The notes beneath the pieces were generated by a model. That model saw nothing but the letters and a program-made list of their open reading frames with translations. It was not told where the DNA came from and did not search any database. From assembly GCF_021474685.1 (NCBI RefSeq), contig NZ_JAKEIT010000010.1:1-64000 (forward strand): a stretch of DNA of 64,000 bases, written 5' to 3'. Positions 1 to 10,691 of the stretch are shown one piece after another. Each line of letters opens with the position of its first letter. Position 1 is the first letter of the stretch. The position numbers and the translations under genes were made by a program. Origin of the DNA: Tetragenococcus halophilus (GTDB taxonomy: Bacteria > Bacillota > Bacilli > Lactobacillales > Enterococcaceae).

Positions 1-87
1 TAACACTTTTAAGATCGTATATAAAGCGTTTTTAGTGTAGTTAAAATCACATTACAGCTTCAAAATAGTAAAATTTACTAATTTAGT

Positions 88-228
88 GCCTAATTAGGTA
101 CTAAAAACCTTAGGTGGGTAGATAATTAGGTATTTAGGTAGTAAAATAGGTGGTAATTTTAGGGGGTAAGAGGTGAAAAAATTTTTGTTAGGTGGTAAAA
201 TTTAGGTGCTAAATTAGGTACCTAAGGG
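88..228 (+). repeat. Iteron-like cluster of TAGGT-containing direct repeats
   Basis: The pentamer TAGGT occurs about eight times in roughly 140 bases, several times inside a longer degenerate unit resembling TTAGGTGGTAAAATT. Such spaced direct repeats are typical of theta-plasmid replication origins (iterons). The next small gene looks like a plasmid replication-accessory protein, so this is probably a plasmid origin fragment carried in the island. No replication initiator gene is visible in the window. Confidence 0.45.
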
Positions 229-236
229 TGGATGCT

Positions 237-398
237 ATGAAAACTATTAAAATGGTTGCAGATGAATTGAATGTAACTAAACAAACTATTGTTAATAATG
301 CTAAAAACTTAAATATATCTTTAATTGAAAAACAATCAAATAAACTTGAGCTATTGAAAAAACGTAAACAAGGATTTTTACAGAAGATGTTTGTGTAG
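237..398 (+). CDS. Truncated plasmid replication-accessory HTH protein (53 aa)
   Basis: This small frame starts at ATG 237, about 5 bases after a GGTGG, and ends at TAG 396-398. Its N-terminus (MKTIKMVADELNVTKQTIVN) is an HTH segment of the kind that begins the DUF536-type proteins found beside replication genes on plasmids of lactic acid bacteria and staphylococci. Those proteins are normally 150-250 aa and continue into a coiled coil; here the homology stops after about 40 residues, so this is probably a truncated relic. It sits directly after the iteron-like repeats, which supports a plasmid origin. The family call is from memory of the N-terminal motif. Confidence 0.5.
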   Translation: MKTIKMVADELNVTKQTIVNNAKNLNISLIEKQSNKLELLKKRKQGFLQKMFV

Positions 399-560
399 TT
401 CTGATAACGACCTATTATGTAAAATTTAAGATTGACCATAAATAATAGTGTTAAAACAAGTAATAGTATAGAATGAAATTGTGCTTAAAATCTTTATAAA
501 ATATATGTGTTCATACTATATGGACATATTTAATAGAATAAGTGGGATGTGAGAATTTGA

Positions 561-1313
561 ATGCATAAATACGATCGTTTAGAAGAAATTACTAAACTCG
601 TAAATCAAAAAAGAATGGTTAGGACAAATGAAATTGTTGAGGAACTTAATGTATCTGATATGACAGTACGTCGTGATTTAGCTGAATTAGAAGAAAAAGG
701 ATTACTAACTAAAATACATGGCGGTGCACGTAGTAATTCTGCTTTTCAAATTAAAGAAAAGTCTCATCAAGAAAAGCACACAGAGAATATTGAAGAAAAA
801 CGTGCGGTCGCAAGGAAAGCTGTTAACTTAATTGAAGAAAACGATACGATTTTTTTAGGACCTGGAACAACAATCGAGTTACTGGCTCAATTAATAGAGC
901 AAAAGTCATTAACAGTGATTACGAATTGTTTTCCAGTATTTCAAATATTATTTGAAAAGCGTTCGCTAAATTTTAAAGTTTACTTATTAGGTGGAGAAAT
1001 GAGAGAACTTACTGAATCATTTGTAGGTGAAATGACGAATACGCTTCTTCAAACAAAACGATTTATTAAAATGTTTTTTAGTTGTAATGGAATAAAAGAT
1101 GCAGATGTGCTCACTTCTACAATTGACGAAGCATATACACAACAACTTGCACTTCATCGTTCACTTGAAAAATATTTATTAATTGATACTTCAAAAATTG
1201 GAAAAGAAGATTTTACCCAATTATGTCATTTAGAAGATTTAACAGCAGTAGTTGTAGATAAAAACGATGAGGAAGATGTACAAAAATTAAAAGCTTACAC
1301 AGAAGTGATATAA
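561..1313 (+). CDS. lacR: LacR, DeoR-family repressor of the lactose operon
   Basis: A 250-aa DeoR-family regulator. Residues 1-57 form the winged HTH ([20 protein letters not shown], then [17 protein letters not shown]), and the rest is the sugar-phosphate-sensing domain with the [11 protein letters not shown] loop near residue 97. In staphylococci and streptococci LacR represses the tagatose-6-phosphate lactose operon and is released by tagatose-6-phosphate. It lies just upstream of lacA in the same direction, separated by its own terminator, exactly as in Staphylococcus. A palindrome at 1493-1506 is a candidate operator. The call rests on family features plus position. Confidence 0.9.
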   Translation: MHKYDRLEEITKLVNQKRMVRTNEIVEELNVSDMTVRRDLAELEEKGLLTKIHGGARSNSAFQIKEKSHQEKHTENIEEKRAVARKAVNLIEENDTIFLGPGTTIELLAQLIEQKSLTVITNCFPVFQILFEKRSLNFKVYLLGGEMRELTESFVGEMTNTLLQTKRFIKMFFSCNGIKDADVLTSTIDEAYTQQLALHRSLEKYLLIDTSKIGKEDFTQLCHLEDLTAVVVDKNDEEDVQKLKAYTEVI

Positions 1314-1351
1314 TACCAAGATTGTTTAAATAAACAATCTTGGTATTTTTT
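1314..1351 (+). terminator. Intrinsic terminator of lacR
   Basis: A perfect 15-bp stem (1314-1328 with 1331-1345) begins at the lacR stop codon and is followed by a run of T. It separates lacR transcription from the lacA promoter. Confidence 0.85.
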
Positions 1352-1433
1352 AGATAATTGAACGCAATTAAATACAAAAAATAAAACATTTCGTTAAAAA
1401 ACTAATTTTCAAACAATATTCGAACATTTAGTG

Positions 1434-1506
1434 TTGATTATTTGTTTGTTTATGTTTATAATTTAAGTGTAAAGATTTAAAAGCGCTTTTTCAAACACAT
1501 GTGTTT
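1434..1506 (+). promoter_or_regulatory. lac operon promoter with CRE-like site and palindromic operator
   Basis: TTGATT (1434-1439) and TATAAT (1457-1462) are separated by 17 bases, a good sigma-A promoter. Just downstream, AAAAGCGCTTTT (around 1479-1490) is the core of a catabolite-responsive element (11 of 14 consensus positions by eye), suggesting CcpA repression. The perfect palindrome AAACACATGTGTTT (1493-1506) is a candidate LacR operator. The promoter is seen directly; the two regulator assignments are inference. Confidence 0.7.
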
Positions 1507-1535
1507 AATTATCTTATTTTCAAAGGAGAATCATT

Positions 1536-1964
1536 ATGACAATTTTTATTGGTTCAGATGTCGCTGGTCAACGTCTTAAAGATGTTGTAAAAACATTTTT
1601 AAAAGAAAATAACCATGATGTAGTAGATGTAACAGAAGGAAAAGAATTAGACTTTATTGATTCAACATTAGCAGTTGTACACGAAGTACAAAAGAACGAT
1701 GATAATTTAGGCATTGCAGTGGATGCTTATGGTGCAGGTAGTTTTATTGTTGCTACAAAAGTAAAAGGAATGATTGCTGCTGAAGTATCAGATGAACGTT
1801 CAGCATATATGACACGTAGTCACAATAATGCACGCATGATTACAATGGGTGCTGAAATTGTAGGCGATACATTAGCTAAAAATATTGCTAAAGAATTTGT
1901 AAATGGACACTATGAGGGCGGACGTCACCAAATCCGTGTAGATATGTTAAATAAAATGTGCTAA
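1536..1964 (+). CDS. lacA: Galactose-6-phosphate isomerase subunit LacA
   Basis: A 142-aa RpiB/LacAB-family protein. With LacB it forms the heteromeric isomerase converting D-galactose-6-phosphate to D-tagatose-6-phosphate, the first step after lactose-6-phosphate cleavage. The end ([15 protein letters not shown]) and the central segment [18 protein letters not shown] are nearly identical to staphylococcal LacA as I remember it. The RBS AAAGGAGA precedes the ATG at good spacing. It is the first gene of the operon and is 15 bases from lacB. Confidence 0.93.
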   Translation: MTIFIGSDVAGQRLKDVVKTFLKENNHDVVDVTEGKELDFIDSTLAVVHEVQKNDDNLGIAVDAYGAGSFIVATKVKGMIAAEVSDERSAYMTRSHNNARMITMGAEIVGDTLAKNIAKEFVNGHYEGGRHQIRVDMLNKMC

Positions 1965-1979
1965 TTGGAGGAATAAATA

Positions 1980-2495
1980 ATGAAAATTGCTATAGGTTGC
2001 GATCACATTGTAACTGATACAAAAATGGAAGTTTCACAACATTTAAAAGCTCAAGGACACGAAGTTATTGATGTAGGTACGTATGATTTTACACGTACAC
2101 ATTATCCTATCTTCGGTAAAAAAGTAGGAGAAAAAGTTGCTAGTGGAGAAGCAGATTTAGGCGTATGTGTCTGTGGTACTGGCGTTGGTATTAGTAATGC
2201 AGCAAACAAAGTCCCAGGTGTAAGAACAGCATTAGTACGTGATATGACATCAGCACTTTATTCAAAAGAAGAATTAAATGCTAATGTTGTTAGTTTCGGC
2301 GGTAAAGTAGTAGGCGAATTATTTATTTTCGATATCGTGGATGCCTTTATCAAAGCAGAATACAAACCTACTGAAGAAAATAAAAAATTAATTGCTAAAA
2401 TTAATCATTTAGAAACACATAAAGATAATCAAGCTAATCCTCACTTCTTTGATGAATTCTTAGAAAAATGGGACAAAGGTGAATATCACGATTAA
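1980..2495 (+). CDS. lacB: Galactose-6-phosphate isomerase subunit LacB
   Basis: The 171-aa partner of LacA. It carries the RpiB-family signature around residues 60-75 ([18 protein letters not shown]), with the catalytic cysteine in the VCGTGVG loop, and begins with the family's IAIGCDH strand. It acts in the cytoplasm in the tagatose-6-phosphate pathway. RBS TTGGAGGA lies upstream. The gene is tightly spaced between lacA and lacC, so one transcript is expected. Confidence 0.93.
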   Translation: MKIAIGCDHIVTDTKMEVSQHLKAQGHEVIDVGTYDFTRTHYPIFGKKVGEKVASGEADLGVCVCGTGVGISNAANKVPGVRTALVRDMTSALYSKEELNANVVSFGGKVVGELFIFDIVDAFIKAEYKPTEENKKLIAKINHLETHKDNQANPHFFDEFLEKWDKGEYHD

Positions 2496-2507
2496 GGAAG
2501 ATGTGAA

Positions 2508-3440
2508 ATGATTCTAACATTAACTTTAAATCCTTCAGTTGATATCTCTTACCCATTAGAACAGTTTTATCTAGATACTGTGAATAGAGTTAAAAAGACG
2601 AGTAAAACTGCTGGAGGAAAAGGATTAAATGTAACACGTGTATTATCAGAATTTGGCGAAAATGTGTTAGCAAGTGGTTTTTTAGGTGGCGCATTGGGTC
2701 AATTTATTGAAGAACAATTAACGGATGCTCAAATTGAACAGTCTTTCTTCAAAATAAAAGGAGAAACACGAAATTGTATCGCTATTCTACATGAAGGACA
2801 ACAAACTGAAATACTCGAACAAGGACCAACTATTGATAAGGAAGAAGCAGAAAGCTATAAAGCACATCTTTTAGAACTATTTAAAAGAGCTAATGTTATA
2901 GCGATGTCTGGAAGTTTACCTAAAGGTCTTAATACAAATTACTACGCGGATATTGTGAAATTAGCAAATGAACAAGGTCTACCTACGATTTTAGATAGTT
3001 CTGGTCAATCATTAATGGATGTATTGTTGAGTGAAAATAAGCCTTCAGTGATAAAACCTAATATTGATGAATTATCTCAATTATTACACACTACTGTCAC
3101 TACAGATATCGATAGTTTAAAAGAAGCAGTCACTCAACCCATCTTCAAAGGTATTGAAAGGATTATTGTTTCTTTAGGTGGCGAGGGCGCTTTCGCTAAA
3201 CATCATCAAACATTTTATAAAGTAAACATTCCAAAAATAGAAGTCGTTAATCCTGTAGGGTCTGGTGATTCTACAGTGGCAGGTATTGCATCAGGTCTTG
3301 TTCATCAACAATCCGATGAAGACTTACTGAAAAAAGCTAATGCATTTGGAATGTTAAATGCAATGGAGCATCAAACAGGTCATATCAATGTAGATAAATT
3401 TAAAGAACTATTCAAACAAATTGAAGTTATAGAGGTGTAA
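2508..3440 (+). CDS. lacC: Tagatose-6-phosphate kinase LacC
   Basis: A 310-aa PfkB-family kinase that phosphorylates tagatose-6-phosphate to tagatose-1,6-bisphosphate. It begins with the family strand [23 protein letters not shown] motif near residue 37 binds sugar, and the C-terminal PfkB signature [12 protein letters not shown] (about residues 248-259) holds the anion hole and catalytic aspartate. The length is typical for LacC. Only 3 bases separate its stop from lacD, suggesting coupled translation. Confidence 0.93.
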   Translation: MILTLTLNPSVDISYPLEQFYLDTVNRVKKTSKTAGGKGLNVTRVLSEFGENVLASGFLGGALGQFIEEQLTDAQIEQSFFKIKGETRNCIAILHEGQQTEILEQGPTIDKEEAESYKAHLLELFKRANVIAMSGSLPKGLNTNYYADIVKLANEQGLPTILDSSGQSLMDVLLSENKPSVIKPNIDELSQLLHTTVTTDIDSLKEAVTQPIFKGIERIIVSLGGEGAFAKHHQTFYKVNIPKIEVVNPVGSGDSTVAGIASGLVHQQSDEDLLKKANAFGMLNAMEHQTGHINVDKFKELFKQIEVIEV

Positions 3441-3443
3441 TTC

Positions 3444-4421
3444 ATGACAAAATCACAACAAAAATTAGCATCAATCGAACAATTAAGTAATCAAGATGGG
3501 ATTATTTCAGCTTTAGCATTTGATCAACGTGGGGCATTAAAAAGAATGATGGCTGAACATCAAACAGAACCTCCTACAGTTGAACAAATCGAACAATTAA
3601 AAGTACTTGTATCAGAAGAGTTAACACAATATGCATCTTCTATTCTTTTAGATCCTGAATATGGCTTACCAGCTTCTGATGCACGTAATAAAGAGTGTGG
3701 TTTATTACTTGCATATGAAAAAACTGGATATGACGTGAATGCAAAAGGTCGTTTACCAGATTGCTTAGTAGAATGGTCTGCTAAACGTTTAAAAGAACAG
3801 GGTGCCAATGCAGTTAAATTCTTACTTTATTATGATGTAGATGATTCAGAAGAGATTAACATTCAAAAGAAAGCTTATATTGAGCGAATTGGTTCAGAAT
3901 GTGTTGCTGAAGACATTCCATTTTTCTTAGAAGTGTTAACTTATGATGATAACATTCCAGATAATAAAAGTGCTGAATTTGCAAAAGTAAAACCTCGTAA
4001 AGTAAATGAAGCAATGAAGTTATTCTCTGAAGATCGATTCAATGTTGATGTGCTTAAAGTTGAAGTGCCCGTAAACATGAATTTTGTCGAAGGATTTACA
4101 GAGGGTGAAGTTGTATACACAAAAGAAGAAGCAGCACAACATTTCCGTGATCAAGATGCAGCAACACATTTACCTTATATTTATTTAAGTGCTGGTGTAT
4201 CAGCTGAATTATTCCAAGAAACATTAACATTCGCACACGATGCGGGTGCACATTTCAATGGTGTGTTATGTGGACGTGCGACATGGTCTGGTGCAGTTAA
4301 AGTTTATATTGAACAAGGAGAACAAGCTGCAAGAAAATGGTTACGTACAACTGGATATAAAAACATTGATGATTTAAATAACGTACTAAAAACAACTGCA
4401 ACATCTTGGAAAGCAAAATGA
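3444..4421 (+). CDS. lacD: Tagatose-1,6-bisphosphate aldolase LacD
   Basis: A 325-aa class I aldolase of the LacD family that splits tagatose-1,6-bisphosphate into dihydroxyacetone phosphate and glyceraldehyde-3-phosphate. Recognisable segments are [16 protein letters not shown] near residue 20, [12 protein letters not shown]-like sequence near residue 65, and the Schiff-base strand [10 protein letters not shown] around residue 202. It completes the tagatose branch encoded by lacA-D. RBS GAGGTG lies inside the end of lacC. Confidence 0.93.
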   Translation: MTKSQQKLASIEQLSNQDGIISALAFDQRGALKRMMAEHQTEPPTVEQIEQLKVLVSEELTQYASSILLDPEYGLPASDARNKECGLLLAYEKTGYDVNAKGRLPDCLVEWSAKRLKEQGANAVKFLLYYDVDDSEEINIQKKAYIERIGSECVAEDIPFFLEVLTYDDNIPDNKSAEFAKVKPRKVNEAMKLFSEDRFNVDVLKVEVPVNMNFVEGFTEGEVVYTKEEAAQHFRDQDAATHLPYIYLSAGVSAELFQETLTFAHDAGAHFNGVLCGRATWSGAVKVYIEQGEQAARKWLRTTGYKNIDDLNNVLKTTATSWKAK

Positions 4422-4440
4422 CTTAGGGGAGGTTATTCAT

Positions 4441-4755
4441 ATGAATAGAGAAGAAGGACAATTACTTGGTTTTGAAATTGTCGCATATGCAGGAGATGCG
4501 CGTTCAAAATTATTAGAGGCATTAAACGCTGCTAAAGAAGGCGATTTTGATAAAGCTGAACAACTTACGGAGAAAGCAAATGAAGATATCGCAAATGCAC
4601 ATAAAGCTCAAACAAACTTATTAGCTCAAGAAGCACAAGGTGATGACATTGCATTTAGTATTACAATGATTCACGGTCAAGACCATTTAATGACAACGTT
4701 ATTATTAAAAGATTTAATGAAGCATTTAATTGAATTATACAAAAAAGGGAGCTGA
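4441..4755 (+). CDS. lacF: Lactose-specific PTS enzyme IIA, LacF
   Basis: A 104-aa PTS lactose/cellobiose IIA protein made of three helices. The phosphorylated histidine is in the segment [10 protein letters not shown] near residue 80. It receives phosphate from HPr and passes it to the IIB domain of LacE. RBS GGGGAGG precedes the ATG. The gene is 5 bases upstream of lacE, and the F-E order matches the staphylococcal operon. Confidence 0.93.
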   Translation: MNREEGQLLGFEIVAYAGDARSKLLEALNAAKEGDFDKAEQLTEKANEDIANAHKAQTNLLAQEAQGDDIAFSITMIHGQDHLMTTLLLKDLMKHLIELYKKGS

Positions 4756-4760
4756 CCCCT

Positions 4761-6512
4761 ATGAATAAGTTAATAGCATGGATAGAAAAAGGAAAGCCGT
4801 TCTTTGAAAAAATATCTCGTAATATTTATTTAAGAGCGATTCGTGATGGATTTATTGCAGCAATTCCAATTATCTTGTTCTCAAGTATATTTATTTTAAT
4901 CACATATGTACCTAACGTGTTTGGCTTTACTTGGAGTAAAACGATGGAAGGTATATTGATGAAACCATATAACTATACCATGGGAATTGTTGGTTTGATT
5001 GTAGCTGGAACAACAGCTAAGTCTTTAACCGATTCCTACAACAGGAAATTAGATAAAACCAATCAAATTAACTTTATTTCTACAATGATGGCTGCGATGA
5101 GTGGATTTTTATTCTTAGCAGCAGATCCTATTAAAGAGGGTGGATTTTCAAGTGCATTTATGGGCACAAAAGGATTATTAATAGCCTTTATTTCAGCCTT
5201 TATTACCGTAATTGTTTATAATTTCTTTATTAAAAGAAATATTACAATCAAAATGCCTAAAGAAGTACCACCAAATATTTCTCAGGTATTTAAAGATATC
5301 TTCCCGTTGTCAGCGGTTATTATCATTATTTATGCATTAGATTTATTATCACGAGCATTTATTCATACAAATGTAGCGAATGCTGTATTAAAAATCTTTG
5401 AACCATTATTTACTGCGGCAGATGGCTGGATTGGCGTCACACTTATTTTCGGTGCTTTCGCATTCTTCTGGTTTGTAGGTATCCATGGTCCATCTATTGT
5501 TGAACCAGCAATTGCTGCAATTACTTATGCAAATCTTGAAACAAACTTAAATTTGATTCAAGCAGGAGAACATGCAGATAAAATTATTACACCTGGTACG
5601 CAAATGTTCGTTGCAACTATGGGGGGTACCGGTGCTACATTAGTCGTGCCATTTATGTTTATGTGGTTAACTAAATCAAAAAGAAACAAAGCAATTGGTA
5701 GAGCATCAGTTGTACCAACATTCTTTGGAGTAAATGAACCAATTTTATTTGGTGCACCACTCGTATTAAACCCAGTATTTTTCATACCATTTATTTTTGC
5801 ACCAATAGTAAACGTATGGATCTTTAAATTCTTTGTTGATGTACTTAAAATGAATAGTTTTAGCATCTTCTTACCATGGACGACACCAGGACCTCTTGGT
5901 ATTGTGATGGGTACAGGACTTGCATTTTGGTCATTTGTGTTGGCAATTGTATTAATCGTAGTTGACGTTATGATTTATTATCCATTTTTAAAAGTATATG
6001 ATGAACAAGTTCTTGAAGAAGAACGAGGCAATAAAGAAGTAAATAATGAATTAAAAGAAAAAGTATCAGCAAACTTTGATACGAAAAAAGCAGATACAAT
6101 TTTAGCAACTGCTGGTGCAAATGAAGCGACAACAACTGAACCAGCACCTTCCGATGAGGAAGTATCGGCTAAAGAGTCACCGAATTCAATTAACGAACAA
6201 ACTAACGTTTTAGTCTTATGTGCTGGTGGTGGTACAAGTGGATTACTTGCAAATGCGTTAAACAAAGCAGCTGAAGAATATCAGGCACCTGTAAAAGCGG
6301 CAGCTGGTGGTTATGGTGCACATATGGATATTATGAAAGACTATCAATTAATTATTTTAGCGCCTCAAGTTGCTTCTAACTATGAAGATATAAAACAAGA
6401 TACAGATCGATTAGGTATTAAATTAGCAAAAACTCAAGGTGCTGAATACATTAACTTAACTCGTGATGGCAAAGCAGCATTAGACTTCGTTCAACAACAA
6501 TTTGAAAAATAA
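4761..6512 (+). CDS. lacE: Lactose-specific PTS enzyme IICB, LacE
   Basis: A 583-aa permease with an N-terminal IIC membrane domain (about residues 1-420, many hydrophobic segments, [14 protein letters not shown] and [13 protein letters not shown] motifs), a charged and flexible linker (about 420-475), and a C-terminal IIB domain. The IIB phosphocysteine is C487 in [13 protein letters not shown]. It imports lactose as lactose-6-phosphate. The length and domain order match staphylococcal and lactococcal LacE. Confidence 0.93.
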   Translation: MNKLIAWIEKGKPFFEKISRNIYLRAIRDGFIAAIPIILFSSIFILITYVPNVFGFTWSKTMEGILMKPYNYTMGIVGLIVAGTTAKSLTDSYNRKLDKTNQINFISTMMAAMSGFLFLAADPIKEGGFSSAFMGTKGLLIAFISAFITVIVYNFFIKRNITIKMPKEVPPNISQVFKDIFPLSAVIIIIYALDLLSRAFIHTNVANAVLKIFEPLFTAADGWIGVTLIFGAFAFFWFVGIHGPSIVEPAIAAITYANLETNLNLIQAGEHADKIITPGTQMFVATMGGTGATLVVPFMFMWLTKSKRNKAIGRASVVPTFFGVNEPILFGAPLVLNPVFFIPFIFAPIVNVWIFKFFVDVLKMNSFSIFLPWTTPGPLGIVMGTGLAFWSFVLAIVLIVVDVMIYYPFLKVYDEQVLEEERGNKEVNNELKEKVSANFDTKKADTILATAGANEATTTEPAPSDEEVSAKESPNSINEQTNVLVLCAGGGTSGLLANALNKAAEEYQAPVKAAAGGYGAHMDIMKDYQLIILAPQVASNYEDIKQDTDRLGIKLAKTQGAEYINLTRDGKAALDFVQQQFEK

Positions 6513-7940
<1,428 letters not shown>

Positions 7941-7960
7941 TTTTATAATATAGATAGGTG

Positions 7961-8060
7961 AGTCTGTGATATATTTCCTAGAAAAACAGTCAGTAAATGA
8001 ATTTATAATAAACTCGTTTACTGACTGTTTTTCTAGGAAATATATCACAGACTTTTTTTA
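7961..8060 (+). terminator. 37-bp perfect inverted repeat, likely terminator of the lac operon
   Basis: Bases 7961-7997 are the exact reverse complement of 8017-8053, with a 19-base spacer whose ends can extend the stem by a few more pairs. A T-run follows on the + strand, so it works as a terminator for lacG. An A-run is absent on the other side, so termination of the minus-strand relic is less certain. The stem is far longer than the other terminators in this window. Confidence 0.8.
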
Positions 8061-8068
8061 TTCTTAGT

Positions 8069-8190
8069 TTACCATCTAATATAACTTACGGTTGTATTAT
8101 AATATTCTTCAAAACCATGAATACCATCTGCACCACCAAGCCCAGATTCTCTCCAACCTGCATGATAACCATTAATTCTTTTAATAAGAC
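8069..8190 (-). pseudogene. 3' remnant of an aldehyde dehydrogenase gene (AldA-like)
   Basis: Reading the minus strand, a stop at 8069-8071 ends a frame whose last residues are INGYHAGWRESGLGGADG followed by a short tail ending in SYIRW. This is the C-terminal signature of AldA-type aldehyde dehydrogenases. No frame of useful length continues upstream beyond about 8190, so only about 35-40 residues of a roughly 490-aa enzyme remain. It faces the lac operon tail to tail. The likely explanation is that the lac operon was carried in with a piece of its old neighbour. Confidence 0.75.
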
Positions 8191-8374
8191 TTATGTTTAG
8201 AATTGTGAAAGTTATACAAATTGTTGTATATGTTATTATTTAATTATATAAAAAAATAATAGAGTACATTAATTATTTTGAGATAGCGAATTGAAAATAA
8301 GTTAGAAGAAAATGTTTGTTTACTTCTGGGAAACACCTATTACGTAACTAATTATTTGCCTAAAGGAGTACAAA

Positions 8375-8752
8375 ATGGAAAATTTAATAATTTCACTTTT
8401 CAAAGAATCGTGGATAGCTTTAATAGTAATTTTCATACTTTATTTATTAAAAGAGTATTTAAATATTCTTTTTAACTACTCTTTCAAAAAGAAACAATTA
8501 ATTAACGAAACAAACTTTAAATATCAAGATAAGATTCTTAATCAAGCAATACCAATCTATATGAAACATTATGAAAAATTAAATAGTGGTACAGGTACAT
8601 ATATATTCATATTTGATAATTACGAAAAATTAGATGAACAATATAATGAGGTTATAAATGACGATAGATATATAGACATTTTTACATTCAAGTCTAATTA
8701 TCAAAAATTTTTAGATGTTTTAATTATTTTAATCACCTTAACTACAGCCTAG
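8375..8752 (+). CDS. Hypothetical membrane-anchored protein (125 aa)
   Basis: I do not recognise a family. RBS AAAGGAG lies 8 bases before the ATG. Residues 3-28 form one strong hydrophobic segment ending in YLLKEYLN. The rest is a soluble, lysine- and tyrosine-rich region with a predicted helical stretch, and the last 15 residues (FLDVLIILITLTTA) are hydrophobic again, which may mark a second membrane segment or a truncated end. It stands alone between the aldA relic and the AraC-like gene, and its base composition is more AT-rich than the neighbours. It is probably accessory-element cargo. Confidence 0.5.
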   Translation: MENLIISLFKESWIALIVIFILYLLKEYLNILFNYSFKKKQLINETNFKYQDKILNQAIPIYMKHYEKLNSGTGTYIFIFDNYEKLDEQYNEVINDDRYIDIFTFKSNYQKFLDVLIILITLTTA

Positions 8753-8916
8753 TATTAACCAAAATAAATAAAACTTTGACAAATTTTATACAAGATTACA
8801 CAAAAATATCTATTTTTTTCCATTAACTATCACACTTTGCTATAACTTCTATTTTTTATTTATAAAAAATGGTAAAAAGTAGTTAAGGAGAAAATATAGG
8901 TTTAGGGGTGAAAATT

Positions 8917-10092
8917 ATGGAGCTTTTAAACAACAAATTAATCGAGAATATTACACATTATGATACTCTTTCAGATTTAACTCCGCTTCAAAACAAAACA
9001 AGAACTTCTTTGCTTATTTCGCTGGAACATCGAGAAAGTATTAGTCAATTTTTAAAACCAAAAATAATATTAGGCAACACTGGAATAAAGAATTTACTAT
9101 ATAATTATTCAACTACAGAATTACTAGATATTAAATTAAGGCATCATACAAATAAAAAATTTATCCTTCCACTAAAAGCAAGTAATGAATTAAAGCAGAG
9201 GGGACTTTATTTATTTTATTGTTTTAACAAAAAGAATGTTCAATATGACTTGAGAGGGTTTACTGAATGTTTTGTCGCTCAAATTTTGGAATGGAATAAA
9301 CTTCTGTTAGAAGGGGATCACCAAGTTTTAAACTTAATAAGTTTTATGATGGAAAATCTTGATAAAGATCTTACACTTAGTGATTTTTGTGAAATGTTTA
9401 ATATTAGCCAAACAAAATTACAAAAAATGTTCCAAGATGCTGTAGATATTAGCCCGATAAATTTTTTTAATCAACTGAAATATCAAAAAGCCAAGCAACT
9501 CGTGATAGAAAGTGACTTCTCAATAGCAAATATCGCAGAAAAATTGGGTTTTGAGAACACCAGATACTTTTCGGTATTTTTTGGTAAGTTTGAACGAATA
9601 AGTCCTCTAGAAATGCGAAAGCTTTATCATTATCTGAGAGGAGGAGAAGAGTTAATGAAGGAAAATATATCTTTACGTTTTTTTAATCAGATAGATAGAA
9701 CTTTGTATGAGTTAGATCAATTAATACAATTGTTAAATATGATGAAACGAAACAGCAAAGATATCCAAAATGAAGAAACTTCTCATTCATTAGAAAAGAA
9801 CTTCTTAAAAATAGAATCTATCTATCAACAGTATATGGATCAAAAATACAAAACTATCAGAAGCAATAAAAATTCCTACCAAGACCTTGCCCCTAAAATT
9901 TCTTCATTATTAAAAGAAAGTGATGTTCCACTTTCGACAAAAGAAATTTACACTCAATTAATGGAGAATAACAGTCTTAGTCTTTCTTACGGGAATTTTT
10001 GTAGTAACATTTTAGCTCGTATGAATAAGGATTCGACCTTCAATGTTGAGAAAGTTAAGAGAGGGTATTGGCAGTATCGTTTAATAAATTAG
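8917..10092 (+). CDS. AraC-like regulator with a C-terminal winged-helix-like extension
   Basis: A 391-aa protein; ATG 8917 is preferred over GTG 8908 because AGGGGTGA sits 5 bases before it. Residues about 135-245 form an AraC/XylS DNA-binding domain (LTLSDFCEMFNISQTKLQKMFQ, then IANIAEKLGFENTRYFSVFF). The N-terminal part, about 130 residues, is of unknown fold. Unusually, the HTH pair is not at the C-terminus: about 150 more residues follow, a helical stretch and then a segment around 325-390 (LLKESDVPLSTKEIYTQLME up to KRGYWQYRL) that resembles a HARE-HTH-type winged helix. It may control the element's integrase module, which lies downstream. Function is inferred. Confidence 0.65.
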   Translation: MELLNNKLIENITHYDTLSDLTPLQNKTRTSLLISLEHRESISQFLKPKIILGNTGIKNLLYNYSTTELLDIKLRHHTNKKFILPLKASNELKQRGLYLFYCFNKKNVQYDLRGFTECFVAQILEWNKLLLEGDHQVLNLISFMMENLDKDLTLSDFCEMFNISQTKLQKMFQDAVDISPINFFNQLKYQKAKQLVIESDFSIANIAEKLGFENTRYFSVFFGKFERISPLEMRKLYHYLRGGEELMKENISLRFFNQIDRTLYELDQLIQLLNMMKRNSKDIQNEETSHSLEKNFLKIESIYQQYMDQKYKTIRSNKNSYQDLAPKISSLLKESDVPLSTKEIYTQLMENNSLSLSYGNFCSNILARMNKDSTFNVEKVKRGYWQYRLIN

Positions 10093-10191
10093 GAACTTTG
10101 AAAGTAAAATATTGGTTTCCTTTTCCAAGTTTCTTGTGAAAGGAGCTTGGAAAAAGAAATGAATGTTCATTTTTATTCTATTATCTGTTCT

Positions 10192-10422
10192 TTGACAATT
10201 GAATAGCAAACTATTAACTACTTTAATCTAGTAGGAGCAAGATTAACATGACGCCACGATGCAAAAATTTTGCGGAGCGAGTGAATAAACATGTTTAATC
10301 AATTTAAGTTGAGTCAAACTTAAACGCAATAATTTACTAGAGGATAATGATACTTCCGCAAGGCTGTCCACAGACTGGAGAGAGGTAAAAACCTATGGTG
10401 TTTGACGAACACAGTTAATAGT
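10192..10422 (+). ncRNA. Candidate structured RNA or leader upstream of the integration genes
   Basis: No plausible gene occupies this stretch. A 10-bp closing helix pairs 10210-10219 with 10413-10422. Inside are a 7-bp hairpin (10223-10229/10240-10246), a GC-ended hairpin at 10261-10273, an 8-bp perfect hairpin (10303-10310/10317-10324), a CC-GCAA-GG tetraloop near 10354-10361, and an AGGT/ACCT hairpin near 10383-10394. Bases 10313-10319 can instead pair with 10400-10406, competing with the 8-bp hairpin. A TTCTTTGACAATTGAATAG segment at its start resembles the boxA region before 23S rRNA genes. I cannot name an RNA family. Confidence 0.45.
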
Positions 10423-10492
10423 AATTTTTATTTGAACGTAAGAATTATTACGATCATTGAAATTTTGGAAATTTTTGAAGGAGGTATTACTT

Positions 10493-10678
10493 TTGCAAAA
10501 AATTATGACCAAAATAGATTTAATTCAATTAGGTTATTCAGAATATATGGCGAAAAAGATTATTACAAAGGCAAAAAAACTTCTAATTAAAGAAGGCTTT
10601 GATTATTACAAGAACCGGAAAATTGGAAAAGTACCTACACAAACTATTGAGAAGATAATTGGAACAAAGTTATTATAG
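10493..10678 (+). CDS. DUF3173-family protein, probable recombination directionality factor
   Basis: A 61-aa protein. The start is chosen at TTG 10493 because AAGGAGG (10478-10484) sits 8 bases before it; an internal ATG at 10505 is poorly spaced. The sequence TKIDLIQLGYSEYMAKKIIT, then KLLIKEGFDYYKNRKIGKVPT, matches the DUF3173 family. These small proteins lie directly before tyrosine integrases in many integrative conjugative elements and have an excisionase-like winged helix. Its end overlaps the upstream part of the integrase frame, so the two are probably co-transcribed and translated together. Confidence 0.75.
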   Translation: MQKIMTKIDLIQLGYSEYMAKKIITKAKKLLIKEGFDYYKNRKIGKVPTQTIEKIIGTKLL

Positions 10679-10691
10679 AATAGGAGAAGGG

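Noticed and set aside
209-439. Minus-strand frame of 76 codons over the small plasmid-type gene
   Set aside because: It is the reverse of the 237-398 gene and repeat region; no RBS, low complexity, and the plus-strand frame has a recognisable N-terminus.
10402-10590. Plus-strand frame starting MTNTVNSNF before the DUF3173 gene
   Set aside because: Starts at a TTG with no RBS inside the closing stem of the candidate RNA and overlaps the DUF3173 gene in another frame.
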